Source: Hyphomicrobiaceae bacterium (GTDB lineage: Bacteria > Pseudomonadota > Alphaproteobacteria > Rhizobiales > Hyphomicrobiaceae). Taken from it: a stretch of DNA of 64,000 nt. The position numbers and the translations under genes are program-made. The stretch is taken from contig JAURWC010000081.1 in the NCBI GenBank assembly GCA_030655135.1, positions 124,001-188,000 on the forward strand. Direction: 5' to 3'. Shown here in pieces: positions 43,147 to 51,795 of the stretch; the stretch's first letter is position 1, and each line of letters starts with the position of its first letter. The notes under the pieces are model-generated. The model saw nothing but the letters and a program-made list of their open reading frames with translations, had not been told where the DNA came from and did not search any database.

Positions 43147-43632
43147 CTACTTCGCGGCCAACTCGGCCAAGTTGGTCATGCCGCCGCCGAGCACGCCGTC
43201 CATGATCGTCTTGGCTTCAGTCTCGGACTTGCCCTTGGCCTGGAAGGACGCGACCCAGCTGATTTTGGCCGTGCCGCCTTCGTCCTTGATGGAAAACGTG
43301 GCGCGGTAGTCCTTCACCGGAAATGGGCTCTCGACGATGGTGTAGCCGTAGCCCTCTGGGCTCTTGGACGTGATCTTCTCCTTCACCTTGGCGCCGTCCT
43401 TGAGCGTCAGCGTTCGAAAGGCGTCCTTGCCTTCAGCCGATTCATCACAGGCGGCCACGGCGGGATGCCAATCCTTGATGGCGCAGACGGTGGCGTACTT
43501 GGCGGCGAGGTCGGCGGCCGCCTTGCCCTTGACCTCGGCTGACTTGGCAATGACCACGCCGGAGGCGGCTTGGGCGGCCACGGCGATTGCGGCGAGAGCG
43601 GCGCCAGCGCCTGCGATACGAAGCAACTTCAT
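43147..43632 (-). CDS. Exported SRPBCC-family protein
   Basis: The 161-residue protein has a signal peptide (LLRIAGAGAALAAIAVAAQA) and a START-like helix-grip domain: AKYATVCAIKDWHPAVAACD (the WHP start of SRPBCC), FRTLTLKDGAKVKEKITSKS, YGYTIVESPFPVKDYRATFS, KISWVASFQAKG. Such domains bind hydrophobic ligands; here in the periplasm. ATG 43632 has GGAG about 8 bases upstream. The longer frame to 43731 lacks the signal at its start. Ligand unknown. Confidence 0.8.
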   Translation of the reverse strand: MKLLRIAGAGAALAAIAVAAQAASGVVIAKSAEVKGKAAADLAAKYATVCAIKDWHPAVAACDESAEGKDAFRTLTLKDGAKVKEKITSKSPEGYGYTIVESPFPVKDYRATFSIKDEGGTAKISWVASFQAKGKSETEAKTIMDGVLGGGMTNLAELAAK

Positions 43633-43773
43633 GTGCGTTTCTCCATCAACACCGGCATTGTCGATGCCGTCAGTGCGGCAGGCCGGTTGTGGAGATTGAG
43701 CTATGCCGAACTCCGGCGGGCGACAACACACGGATGGGGTTGCCGGCGAAATCGGGAAGAATCGGCATATGCG

Positions 43774-44280
43774 CTACTTTTTCGGGCAGGCTTTCAGGAG
43801 CATCTGGATGGCCCGTCCGCTGCCGGCAACAGGAAACTCTTCACGGAAATACTTCTTTCCGTACATCTCTACGGCGATGAGGACGCGCCGCTTCGCGGTG
43901 CTTATGATCCCGGCCAACTCGATGACCGATGCCTCGTAGCTTTGCGCAATGAGCTTGCGATCGATCTCGTCAACGGTCGCGGAATAGGACCGGACAGGAT
44001 CATCATCGACAATCAGCACGATCTGGTTGAAATGAATCGGCATACTCTTGCTCAGCGAGCGCGACACCGGCTCGTTGGTTCTGAAGAGCAGCTTGATGCG
44101 GCCGGTTTCTGCCTCGCACACGAAGCCGAAACTCGGCAAGCTAGCGGACGTGATGGCGAGGTAGCGATGCTTCCCGTCGAATTCGTCGGCGTTGTAAACC
44201 GCGAGCCAGTCGGCAGCCGATGCCGGAGAGGCCAGGGACGTGAGAGCAACTAAGACCCAGGCCGGAGCGACACGCAACAT
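43774..44280 (-). CDS. Exported protein of unknown function
   Basis: The 168-residue protein starts at ATG 44280 with a signal peptide (MLRVAPAWVLVALTSLASPA, cleavage near ASAADW). The mature part has a beta-rich N-terminal half (FVCEAETGRIKLLFRTNEPV) and a helical C-terminal half (LIAQSYEASVIELAGIISTA) ending in a basic tail with one Cys. The longer frame to 44571 runs through the small ORF and its upstream region and is rejected. No family recognised. Confidence 0.7.
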   Translation of the reverse strand: MLRVAPAWVLVALTSLASPASAADWLAVYNADEFDGKHRYLAITSASLPSFGFVCEAETGRIKLLFRTNEPVSRSLSKSMPIHFNQIVLIVDDDPVRSYSATVDEIDRKLIAQSYEASVIELAGIISTAKRRVLIAVEMYGKKYFREEFPVAGSGRAIQMLLKACPKK

Positions 44281-44445
44281 TAACAACCCCACGCAATACG
44301 ATCCGTAGGCCTCTCTATTGACATGCTGGCTGCTGGCCGCGCAAGCCGGGCCGGGGTTTCGCGAGCTGCGAAAATCGCTCTTTTCAAGTGTCGCGAAGCA
44401 TGGCAAGCTGCTGGCAGGCTTCAACAATTGAGAGGAGGTGATCCG

Positions 44446-44523
44446 ATGTCGAGTGGGATCTTGAGGACGGCGATGTCGTGGTCGCTCGGTTCTGGATCGG
44501 ATCAGCCTCAGGTGCTGATCTAA
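44446..44523 (+). CDS. 25-residue candidate peptide with near-perfect Shine-Dalgarno
   Basis: The ribosome binding site AGGAGGTGATCC (44433-44444) matches 12 contiguous bases of the complement of the alphaproteobacterial 16S rRNA 3' end, immediately before ATG 44446. The peptide starts MSSGILRTAMSWSLGSG and ends DQPQVLI; TAA is at 44521-44523. A strong terminator follows 60 bases later. The peptide has no signal sequence and no family known to me. Together the site, frame and terminator suggest a short transcribed unit, but the peptide is untested. Confidence 0.5.
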   Translation: MSSGILRTAMSWSLGSGSDQPQVLI

Positions 44524-44582
44524 AGGGACCAGCGGATCGCGGCCCGGCCAACACGCGCCGATGCCGCCCATGTTTTCTCACG

Positions 44583-44608
44583 GAGGCCGCCCTTTGGGCG
44601 GCCTCTTT
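44583..44608 (+). terminator. Intrinsic terminator of the small-ORF transcript
   Basis: GAGGCCGCCC (44583-44592), a TTT loop and GGGCGGCCTC (44596-44605) are followed by TTTGTTTT. It is the end of a plus-strand transcript, and in the other direction also lies just beyond the stop of the LuxR gene. Confidence 0.85.
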
Positions 44609-44628
44609 GTTTTGTGAGACCGTTCGAA

Positions 44629-45774
44629 CTATTCGTCGAGGCTCAAACGGGGCGTCAGGCCGGCCAGCACGCCCACAAGTTCTGCCTGACGGTGAACGCC
44701 AAGCTTCTGCATGGCCGATTGCAGTTGGTTGCGAACCGTCGACTGCGACGTGTCGTTCGCCTCGGCAATATCCTTGATCGCCTCGCCAGCTGCGACCCGT
44801 TGTACGACGCCCGCTTCGGCCCGCGTCAGGTTGTAGAGCGACCGCAACAGTTCCGATGATGGCACGACCGGCTCGCGCCGCCCGATCTGAACCAGAGCGA
44901 GACGGCGTCCTGCCGCGCCGGGCGCGCCCGGCGCGCCGCTGGGCAGCGGGAGCACGATGACCGGGTTTTGCACGCCAGCGATATCGACGAGGAACCCCGA
45001 TGGTGCCGAGACCTGTGTGATCGTCGTGGCGCCTTGCAGCAGCCGTTGGAACAGACTTTCGGCGCGAGCGGAAAAAAACGACAGCCGGTCGCCCGAAGCC
45101 GGCCGCGTCACGCGGCCATCCCGCAGAAGGTTCAGCGCGCGGGCGTTCATCCCGGCGATCTTGGCGGACGCATCGACGATGAAAGCCGGTCCGGCGATCT
45201 TGTCGAGCAGCGCTTGCCCCAGCCGCAGTGCTTCGCCGCCCTGATGCAGGCGGCCCGCGACTTCGAAGGCGCGGCGGAAATGCGTTTTCGTGCGGCCGAG
45301 AAACTCTGCTGCGACGCCTTCCGCGTCGGCCCGTGCCGAAGGGATGTCGTATGTCAGCCGCAACAGCCGGCCCGTCCCGTTGCTGCGGATCGGCATGGTG
45401 ACGCCGTGAATGAAGTCTCCGGCAGGCTTCAGCCACTCGTGATAAAAAGGTTGCGATAAGAGCCAGTCGCGCGAGACGTAGTCACGGACGTGGGCCACCT
45501 GGTCGCTGGGCAAGGCGTCGATGATCGGCAGGTACGGATTCATCGCGTGATAATGCGTAACGTATTCTTCGATCGTTTTAGGATCGTATCCCGCTCCGCA
45601 CGCGACGCCATCGATCTCGTTTACGGCGTTGCTGAGAAGCAGGCTGAAACCGCACCCTGGAAGCAGTTGCTGGCAGAGTTCGGCTACCTCGGGCCAGCCC
45701 TGAGGGTCCACCCCAGCGGCGTAGATGTGTTCGATAATATCGAGCACCGCCTCGCTATCGAGCCGGTCGGTCAT
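44629..45774 (-). CDS. LuxR-family transcriptional regulator
   Basis: The 381-residue protein has a C-terminal LuxR-type HTH: SLYNLTRAEAGVVQRVAAGE, AIKDIAEANDTSQSTVRNQL, QSAMQKLGVHRQAELVGVLA. The N-terminal 230 residues hold a PAS- or GAF-like region (FIVDASAKIAGMNARALNLL, GFLVDIAGVQNPVIVLPLPS) rather than an acyl-homoserine-lactone-binding domain. ATG 45774 is chosen because the GTG at 45783 lies directly against AGGAG, leaving no spacing. The target genes are not evident; the small ORF with its own terminator lies right beside it on the opposite strand. Confidence 0.85.
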   Translation of the reverse strand: MTDRLDSEAVLDIIEHIYAAGVDPQGWPEVAELCQQLLPGCGFSLLLSNAVNEIDGVACGAGYDPKTIEEYVTHYHAMNPYLPIIDALPSDQVAHVRDYVSRDWLLSQPFYHEWLKPAGDFIHGVTMPIRSNGTGRLLRLTYDIPSARADAEGVAAEFLGRTKTHFRRAFEVAGRLHQGGEALRLGQALLDKIAGPAFIVDASAKIAGMNARALNLLRDGRVTRPASGDRLSFFSARAESLFQRLLQGATTITQVSAPSGFLVDIAGVQNPVIVLPLPSGAPGAPGAAGRRLALVQIGRREPVVPSSELLRSLYNLTRAEAGVVQRVAAGEAIKDIAEANDTSQSTVRNQLQSAMQKLGVHRQAELVGVLAGLTPRLSLDE

Positions 45775-45783
45775 GTCAAACAC

Positions 45784-46111
45784 TCCTGGCGAACGCCGGG
45801 CGCCCGCCGCAATCCGTTATTCTGAAAATGGCTGGTCGAAACGAAGTGCGTTTACTTTTGGCAATATGATTTCCTAGCTTAACTAAAATGGTATCTGCAA
45901 GCGGATTAAGTTTGCGGCAACCCTGGCGGGGTGCCTGGCGCGTCAATGTTAAGACGTGGCCGGATTGGCGTCAGGCGTGCCGATCAAAAATTGCCGGGCC
46001 GCAAAATTGCTCGATCCGGCCCCCAATTGGGCGCCGGGGACATAATTTCGCCCTTCGAAAGTTGATCGCTGGTCACATCATGCCGTTTGTTCAGAGTTTG
46101 GGGAGGTAGCA
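45784..46111. other. Intergenic region, 328 bp, divergent
   Basis: It separates luxR (-) from the bactofilin gene (+) and holds the promoters for both. The segment 45850-45900 is AT-rich, a likely promoter location, but no clear -35/-10 pair could be chosen. GGGGAGG at about 46101 is the bactofilin ribosome binding site. No gene or RNA seen. Confidence 0.4.
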
Positions 46112-46642
46112 GTGTTCGGGCGATCAGATCAGAACAATCCGAGGGGGCCGCAGCCGATCGGGCCGGGCAACATTCAGCCTCATCAGCAGCCTCCGCAATC
46201 GCAAATCGCGACGCCCACGGGCCGCGCGGATCCATTTTCGAGCGCGCAGGTCATGGGCACGTCGGTCATCGGCACCGACCTCACCATTCTGGGCGACAAG
46301 ATCACGATCATTTCGCAGAACCGGCTGCAGATCGACGGCGATATTCGCGGTGACGTGAACGGCCGTCAGGTTGTGATCGGCGAAGACGGTTCGGTCATCG
46401 GCACGGTTTCGGCCGAAGTCATCGAAGTTCGTGGCGGGGTTCGGGGGGCCATCCGCGCTGCGACTGTGACACTGCATCCGACGGCACAAGTCGACGGCGA
46501 AATCACGCATCAAACGCTGGCTATCTCGGAAGGTGCGCAGTTCGACGGCCGCGTTCGCCGTGCGAAGGATGCCAACGAGTTGAAGCCAGTGCTCGATCCG
46601 GGCGCGTTCCAGCGCGTGGAAGCCGTACAGCGCACGGGCTGA
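46112..46642 (+). CDS. Bactofilin (polymer-forming cytoskeletal protein)
   Basis: The 176-residue protein starts at GTG 46112 with GGGGAGG upstream. It has a Pro/Gln-rich disordered N-terminus (residues 1-45), then a bactofilin domain of right-handed beta-helix repeats: GTSVIGTDLTILGDKITIIS, LQIDGDIRGDVNGRQVVIGE, SVIGTVSAEVIEVRGGVRGA, ATVTLHPTAQVDGEITHQTL, AISEGAQFDGRV. Bactofilins form filaments on the inner membrane and organise envelope and shape functions. It is a single-gene unit here. Confidence 0.92.
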   Translation: MFGRSDQNNPRGPQPIGPGNIQPHQQPPQSQIATPTGRADPFSSAQVMGTSVIGTDLTILGDKITIISQNRLQIDGDIRGDVNGRQVVIGEDGSVIGTVSAEVIEVRGGVRGAIRAATVTLHPTAQVDGEITHQTLAISEGAQFDGRVRRAKDANELKPVLDPGAFQRVEAVQRTG

Positions 46643-46668
46643 CAACGGCGGCCAGTTCGCGCCGGCAA

Positions 46669-47595
46669 TCAGAGCGGCTCGACGCTCAAGACAGTTGTGA
46701 GGCGATGCGTGTCCCGCGGTTCCAGCGTGACGACATCGCCTCCTGCATTTGCGGTCTCCACGCACACCATGCCGAGATAACCCTGCGCGGGCATATCAGA
46801 TAGCCGCTGGGACTTCTCGATCCAGGGATTCCACACGACTGTGGAGGTGCTGCCGGCCTTGGCGACACGGATCTTGCGGCCGTGGCCCGGATCTTCGATC
46901 ACGACATCGTCCAGCGTATCCTCATAAATGCGATCCACCTCGCCGGCAAAGGTGATGGCGCCTTGCTGCGTGATCACCGCGTAGTCCTGCAGCTTGTCGC
47001 GATAGCTGCGGCCTTCCAAGCCGCGCACCGTTACGTCAGCGATGTTTCCGATCGCGAAGTAGGTGTGCAGTGCTTCGGTCAGCTCGATGGTGGCGTCACC
47101 AAGGTTTTGCGTTGCGAGTTCGACGCGCAGCCTGTCCGACAATGACACGACGACCTTCAACTCCGCCTTGCCCGGCCAGAGTGCGGCGTACTCGCCCATC
47201 GCGGCAAACGTCAGTTCAATCTCTGCCGAGCCGTTCTCGGCGGCTGAGCGCACAACACGCCATGGGGCCTTGCGGACGAAGCCGTGATCGGGTTTCGACG
47301 TATCGCTGGCGTGCGTTGCGAACCACGGCCAGCAGACCGGAATACCGCCGCGTATCCCCTGGCCGGGCGCGATGCGCGCTTGCGGCGACATCCACAACAC
47401 TTCGCGGCCCTCCTTGGGGAGGAAGCTGAGAACGTGTGCGCCATGAATCGCGACGATGGCGCTGGCGTGCGCTGTGACGAGTTGGGCGACAGGGCCACCC
47501 AACTCATGCTCAGCGAAGGAAACGGCACCGGGCCGGCCAAAGGTTGCGTTCAGCTGCTCGACGTCAGAATCCACGACGCCCCCGGGGCACTTCAT
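46669..47595 (-). CDS. D-hexose-6-phosphate mutarotase / aldose 1-epimerase family
   Basis: The 308-residue protein has the galactose mutarotase-like beta fold: IRGGIPVCWPWFATHASDTS, HGFVRKAPWRVV (catalytic His), EALHTYFAIGNIADVTVRGL (second His region), VWNPWIEKSQRLSDMP, YLGMVCVETANA (catalytic Glu). It interconverts sugar-phosphate anomers. ATG 47595 was chosen; a GTG at 47574 with a GGGGG ribosome site is a possible alternative. Its 5' end overlaps the end of the upstream small exported protein gene by 32 bases (same strand), so the two are likely cotranscribed. Confidence 0.88.
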   Translation of the reverse strand: MKCPGGVVDSDVEQLNATFGRPGAVSFAEHELGGPVAQLVTAHASAIVAIHGAHVLSFLPKEGREVLWMSPQARIAPGQGIRGGIPVCWPWFATHASDTSKPDHGFVRKAPWRVVRSAAENGSAEIELTFAAMGEYAALWPGKAELKVVVSLSDRLRVELATQNLGDATIELTEALHTYFAIGNIADVTVRGLEGRSYRDKLQDYAVITQQGAITFAGEVDRIYEDTLDDVVIEDPGHGRKIRVAKAGSTSTVVWNPWIEKSQRLSDMPAQGYLGMVCVETANAGGDVVTLEPRDTHRLTTVLSVEPL

Positions 47596-47872
47596 TGTTG
47601 CAGTGTTCGGCGACGCGGATGTCGTGACCGATGAAGCGGCACACTTCGCGCTTCTTGTTCGGATTGTTGCGGATGGCGGCATCGGAAACGCGCATACCGT
47701 ATTGGCGTGCCACGGCTGCCACGTAGTTGTCGGCGCAGTATGGCGTGGAAATCAGATTGCCACTGACCAGTTGGTAGTCGTTGCGGCAGACGATGCGGGC
47801 ATTGGCGGGAGACGACGCGGCCAGAACGCAAGCCGGCAACAGTATCGCGGCGGTCAAAGCATATCGGCGCAT
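47564..47872 (-). CDS. Small exported cysteine-containing protein
   Basis: The 102-residue protein starts at ATG 47872, preceded by AAAAGGAGGAAACACC with perfect GGAGG. It has a signal peptide (RYALTAAILLPACVLAASSP, cleavage near ANA) and four cysteines in the mature part (VCRNDYQLVSG, PYCADNYV, VCRFIGHDIRVAEHCNNEV), suggesting two disulfides. It has a conserved-looking arrangement but I recognise no family. It overlaps the start of the mutarotase gene by 32 bases. Confidence 0.75.
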   Translation of the reverse strand: MRRYALTAAILLPACVLAASSPANARIVCRNDYQLVSGNLISTPYCADNYVAAVARQYGMRVSDAAIRNNPNKKREVCRFIGHDIRVAEHCNNEVPRGRRGF

Positions 47873-48048
47873 GGTGTTTCCTCCTTTTATGTTTCGGCAA
47901 AGCGCACCTGAGGCGCGCGCGGCTGCCGATGGCAGGTTCACATCCGGCGCAGCGCCGGCGTGCCTCGCGAGGGTCAAATCAAACGTAGTGCCAAAGTTCC
48001 TCGCTTGCGTGTAAAAGCAGCGCGGAATGGCCTTGAGTATAGCAGGAG

Positions 48049-49032
48049 ATGTCGGTTGTGCTGACCATCTATGACAAGAGCGGCGACGTTCTGCAAAAGC
48101 GCGAGTCTGCCGCGCCCTGTGGCGAGAACAGCATCTGGTTCGATCTCGTCGATCCCACGAAAGAAGAAGACACGTTCGTCGAGCAGTCGATCGGGGTGTC
48201 GGTACCGACGCGAGCGGAGATGCGCGAGATCGAGGCGTCCAACCGGCTCTATCAAGAGCATGGCGCGCACTACATGACCACGTTCATCGTCTACAATCTG
48301 GAGTCGCAGGTGCCGTCGACGACGGCGGTGACTTTCATTCTTGCGGGACAGCGGCTGGTTACGGTTCGCTATACCGAGCCGAAAGCGTTTCCGCTGTTCC
48401 TGGCGCGCGTGGAAAGCGGGGACGCACCCTGCACGTCGGCCGCCGCGATCATGGTCGGCCTGATCGAGACGATGATCCACCGCACCGCCGATCTCATCGA
48501 GCGCGTTCAGGACGATGTCGACAAGCTGGCGCAGAACCTGTTCGACCTCGACCGCGCGCACGAGAAGCAGCATGCGCAGCGGTTGGGGATGTTCTTGAAG
48601 CACACCGGCAAGCAGGGCGACATCGTGGCGCGCGTGCAGGAGAGCACGATGTCGATGGACCGGCTGCTGCTGTATTTCTACGACGCCGCGCGCAGCCGCA
48701 AGGACGAACCGCGGACGCTGAACCGGATCGACATTTCGCATCGCGATATCGCGGCGCTGCTGGAGAACATGCGCTTCCTGTCGAACCGCATGAGCTTCCT
48801 GCTGGATGCCACGCTGGGCATGATCTCGACCGAGCAGAACCAGATCATCAAGCTGTTCTCGGTGATGGCCGTCATGCTGATGCCGCCGACGCTGGTGGCT
48901 TCGATCTACGGCATGAACTTCAAGTTCATGCCGGAACTGGGCTGGTGGTTCGGCTATCCGTTGGCGCTCGGCCTGATGTTCGTATCGGGGCTGATCCCGT
49001 ACGTTTATTTCAAGCGCAAGGGGTGGCTATAG
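48049..49032 (+). CDS. corA: CorA-family magnesium/cobalt transporter
   Basis: The 327-residue protein has a cytoplasmic alpha/beta funnel domain, a long helix (TADLIERVQDDVDKLAQNLF) and two C-terminal transmembrane helices, the first ended by the signature YGMNF (LMPPTLVASIYGMNFKFMPE, then GYPLALGLMFVSGLIPYVYF). It imports Mg2+ (or Co2+/Ni2+) as a homopentamer. ATG 48049 lies directly after AGGAG, so GTG 48058 with nine-base spacing is a plausible true start; the difference is three residues. Confidence 0.93.
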   Translation: MSVVLTIYDKSGDVLQKRESAAPCGENSIWFDLVDPTKEEDTFVEQSIGVSVPTRAEMREIEASNRLYQEHGAHYMTTFIVYNLESQVPSTTAVTFILAGQRLVTVRYTEPKAFPLFLARVESGDAPCTSAAAIMVGLIETMIHRTADLIERVQDDVDKLAQNLFDLDRAHEKQHAQRLGMFLKHTGKQGDIVARVQESTMSMDRLLLYFYDAARSRKDEPRTLNRIDISHRDIAALLENMRFLSNRMSFLLDATLGMISTEQNQIIKLFSVMAVMLMPPTLVASIYGMNFKFMPELGWWFGYPLALGLMFVSGLIPYVYFKRKGWL

Positions 49033-49154
49033 AGACTGGTTTCGGTTGACAGCGCGCAATGTGGCTGCTCATTAGTCTTACATCGGAATAATATCGCGAG
49101 GGTGGGCTCATACGCTATCATCGCGTATTGCGCTGGCACGCGGGGGCTGGACGG

Positions 49155-49934
49155 ATGTCGTCGTTTTCTCTAGGCGATCCCGCCCAAAAAAGTCTGCCCG
49201 CATGGGCCGCGACCCGCGCCGCCTTCCGGGTTACAGCCGCGCACTTCAATACTTTCCTCACCCTGGCCTGGAAATGGATTGTCTTCGTACTCGTTCCGTC
49301 CGCCGTTTTGCTCCAATGGCTCAGCGAAAGCGAGCTGCCTGGCAACCTGGATTGGCTGCATGGGCCCGTTCTGCTGCTGCAGCTTATTGTGGGGGCATCG
49401 GTCGCGGTCGCCTGGCATCGCTTCCTGCTTCGTGCTGATCGCGCGACCAACCTTCGTTTCGACCGCAACGTTTGGCGCTATCTGGCGATCGACTTCGTTA
49501 TCGTAGTTCTAATAGTTCTTTTGACGTTGATGTTTTCGATCGCCGTGACAATTGTCGTTGTGACCCCTAGTTCGGCGCTAGCCGCGCTCGCCAGTGCAAC
49601 GACATGCACCTTGATACTTCTGCTGCTTTTTCGCATCTCATTGCTGCTACCCGCTGTTGCTGTGAGCTCTGCCGCCGATATCAGCAGCATCTGGGCAGGT
49701 ACAAAGGGTCATGTTCTTGCGATTGCTATCGGTTCTTTGCTTACATTCGGATTAGTTTTTTTAAGCGTGGTTGCGAGCCTGAGTCTCGAAGTGCTTGCGC
49801 TTCCAAGGTCCGTACAATGGTTTCTCGTAGTCACATTTGACGTTCTAAGCTTCGTGTTGGCCGTTGTGTGGTGGACTTATCTGTCGCTGGCCTATCGCGC
49901 GCTGTTTGAGCCAGAAGTTGAACTGCCCGACTAG
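49155..49934 (+). CDS. Membrane protein of unknown function
   Basis: The 259-residue protein has about six hydrophobic helices (WKWIVFVLVPSAVLLQWLSE, LLLQLIVGASVAVAWHRFLL, LAIDFVIVVLIVLLTLMFSI, LILLLLFRISLLLPAVAVS, LAIAIGSLLTFGLVFLSVVA, LSFVLAVVWWTYLSLAYRAL). The region FEP near the end is acidic. I recognise no family with certainty. The second half uses more A/T-ending codons than its neighbours, which may indicate transfer or relaxed selection. ATG 49155 begins MSSFSLGDPAQ. Confidence 0.7.
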   Translation: MSSFSLGDPAQKSLPAWAATRAAFRVTAAHFNTFLTLAWKWIVFVLVPSAVLLQWLSESELPGNLDWLHGPVLLLQLIVGASVAVAWHRFLLRADRATNLRFDRNVWRYLAIDFVIVVLIVLLTLMFSIAVTIVVVTPSSALAALASATTCTLILLLLFRISLLLPAVAVSSAADISSIWAGTKGHVLAIAIGSLLTFGLVFLSVVASLSLEVLALPRSVQWFLVVTFDVLSFVLAVVWWTYLSLAYRALFEPEVELPD

Positions 49935-49940
49935 TCGCGC

Positions 49941-51254
49941 TTAGACCAGCGCGATAGCTAAGGCCGCAGTCACCGCCAGCGTCGTCAGAACGCTGCGGTG
50001 GAGGGCGAAGAGTAGCGCTGCGGCGCCCAGCGATAGCGCCACGGTAACCGGTTGCAGCGAGGCGAGATCGGGAACGTGGAGGCGCAGGATGCCCGGTTCG
50101 ACGGTATCGACGCGGGAGAACAGCACGTGCAGGGCGAACCAGACCGTGAGGTTGGCGATGACGCCGACGACGGCGGCGGTGACGGCGGCCAGGGCGGAGG
50201 CGATGCGCGGTTCGGCATTGAGGCGTTCCAGGTAGGGTGCGCCGGCGAAGATCCAGATGAAGCACGGTACGAACGTTGCCCATAGGCTGACGAGCGCGCC
50301 GAGTGCCGCCATCGCCAAGGGCGGATTGCCGCCGTGGCGCCAGGCGGCAAGCGTGCCGACGAATTCGGTGACGAGGATCAGCGGGCCGGGTGTGGTTTCG
50401 GCAAGGCCCAGCGCATCGAGCATTTCTCCCGCCGTCAGCCAGCCAAATCCTTGCACGACCTCTTGCGCCATATAGGCAAGCACCGCGTAGGCCCCGCCGA
50501 ACGTAACGACGGCGAGCTTGGAGAAGAACCACGCCAGCTGCGACAGCACGTGGTCCCAGCCGAAGATCAGGACGATGGCCGCGAGGGGCAGCAGCCAGAT
50601 CGCCAGGCCGGCACTGAGCGTGCGCAAGGTTTGCGCGATCGGAACGGGCATGGGTGGCAGTGCATCGTATGGCGCCTGATGGCGGCGGCGAATGAAGCCG
50701 GTTGCGGCGGCGGCCAGCACGACAAGCGGGAATGGCACATTGAATGCGAAGAGAGCCAGGAACGCGAACAGCGCGATAAGCCAATCGATCCAGCCACGCA
50801 GCGCGCGGCGCGCAACGCGCAACAAGGCTTCGACCACGATGACCAGAACGGCGGCTTTGATGCCGACGAACAGCGTTGCGACCAGCGGCAACTGTCCAAA
50901 GCTGGCGTAGAGAAGCGCCAGCGCGAAGACGATCAGCGCGCCGGGCAGCACGAACAACAGACCGGCGGCCAGGCCGCCGCGTAATCCGTGCAGGCGCCAG
51001 CCGACGTAGGTGGCGAGTTGCATCGCCTCCGGCCCCGGCAGCAGCATGCAAAAATTGAGAGCCGACAGGTAGCTGCGTTCGTCGATCCAAGAGCGCTGGT
51101 CGACGAGTTCGCGATGCATGAGCGCAATCTGGCCGGCCGGGCCTCCGAAGGACATAACACCGATGCGGGCAAACACCCGGACGAGCTCACTGAAGGTTGG
51201 AGAGTTTTGGCCCCGGGGGACATTCGCGACGGGCGTGGGAACAGGTACGGACAT
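49941..51254 (-). CDS. chrA: Chromate transporter, ChrA/CHR family (two-domain)
   Basis: The 437-residue protein shows two CHR repeats. N-terminal: VRVFARIGVMSFGGPAGQIA, DERSYLSALNFCMLLPGPEA, MQLATYVGWRLHGLRGGLAA. C-terminal: FFSKLAVVTFGGAYAVLAYM, AQEVVQGFGWLTAGEMLDAL, LAETTPGPLILVTEFVGTLA. ChrA exports chromate by proton antiport and gives resistance; homologues can have other anion roles. The GGPAGQIALM and GPGLL-like helices fit the family. No chrB regulator is adjacent. Confidence 0.92.
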   Translation of the reverse strand: MSVPVPTPVANVPRGQNSPTFSELVRVFARIGVMSFGGPAGQIALMHRELVDQRSWIDERSYLSALNFCMLLPGPEAMQLATYVGWRLHGLRGGLAAGLLFVLPGALIVFALALLYASFGQLPLVATLFVGIKAAVLVIVVEALLRVARRALRGWIDWLIALFAFLALFAFNVPFPLVVLAAAATGFIRRRHQAPYDALPPMPVPIAQTLRTLSAGLAIWLLPLAAIVLIFGWDHVLSQLAWFFSKLAVVTFGGAYAVLAYMAQEVVQGFGWLTAGEMLDALGLAETTPGPLILVTEFVGTLAAWRHGGNPPLAMAALGALVSLWATFVPCFIWIFAGAPYLERLNAEPRIASALAAVTAAVVGVIANLTVWFALHVLFSRVDTVEPGILRLHVPDLASLQPVTVALSLGAAALLFALHRSVLTTLAVTAALAIALV

Positions 51255-51795
51255 CGCGAGCGAACGGCCTTTCCAAGCGGGCAGCGGGACAGAACGCGTA
51301 ACGTTACGCTGGTCTCAACCTTGGCGACTTCGGCGCATTACGCAAATTGATTTGGCGGCGCACTGGGCCATGTTGGCGTCTCTTATCGGCCGCTCTTTCG
51401 CCGCTTTTCCCGGGGGTTCTGATACCGAGTTCAGATGACATATGTGCGACGTGCCGTCGCACAATTTCGCGCTGCCGCAGCAAAACGCCTGCGAAAACAG
51501 CGATGCGCGACAAGTGAACAGAACGATGTTCAGTTTACAAGGTTGACCCGGGTTCCTGCCTTGGGGTTCCGTGCGATCACCAGAACGGGGGACAAGTCCA
51601 AAACGGCGACCCTCTATCTAAATGAGCACGGCGGCAGACCGAGTTCTGGAAAACTTACGGGGCGGTTCTCTGCGCGACTGCCTTGCCTGAATGCCACCTG
51701 GCCAAGCCGGGGGGGCCTCTTCTTTGAGGGCCATGCACGGGCAAGCGCTTGCAACAGACAATGCTTCGGACGTGCCGCCTAGAGTGGAGATGATC
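51255..51795. other. Long intergenic region, 541 bp
   Basis: It separates chrA (-) from the first rlpA (+). The chrA promoter must be near the left end and the rlpA promoter near the right. A 115-codon open frame at 51435-51782 has no ribosome binding site or recognisable product and is not called. A short GGCCTC..GAGGGCC hairpin lies at about 51714-51732. I see no gene or known RNA family. Confidence 0.45.

Larger units (their letters stand above)
44281..44628. other. Intergenic region holding a small ORF and terminator, 348 bp
   Basis: It lies between two minus-strand genes. The left part (44281-44430) is upstream of the small ORF and holds an unassigned TTGACA (44318-44323) without a good -10. 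The 25-codon ORF is at 44446-44523 and its terminator at 44583-44608. The transcript would be plus-strand, opposite to both neighbours. Confidence 0.5.

Noticed and set aside
44430-44450. Remnant of the 16S rRNA 3' end
   Set aside because: Only the 12-base anti-Shine-Dalgarno complement matches; sequence beyond it does not continue as 16S rRNA, so it is a ribosome binding site.
44384-45436. A 350-codon minus-strand frame inside the LuxR region
   Set aside because: Out-of-frame shadow of the luxR gene, which carries a recognisable HTH domain in the other frame.
51435-51782. A 115-codon plus-strand frame in the chrA-rlpA interval
   Set aside because: No ribosome binding site, no domain, basic and Cys-containing composition typical of chance frames.
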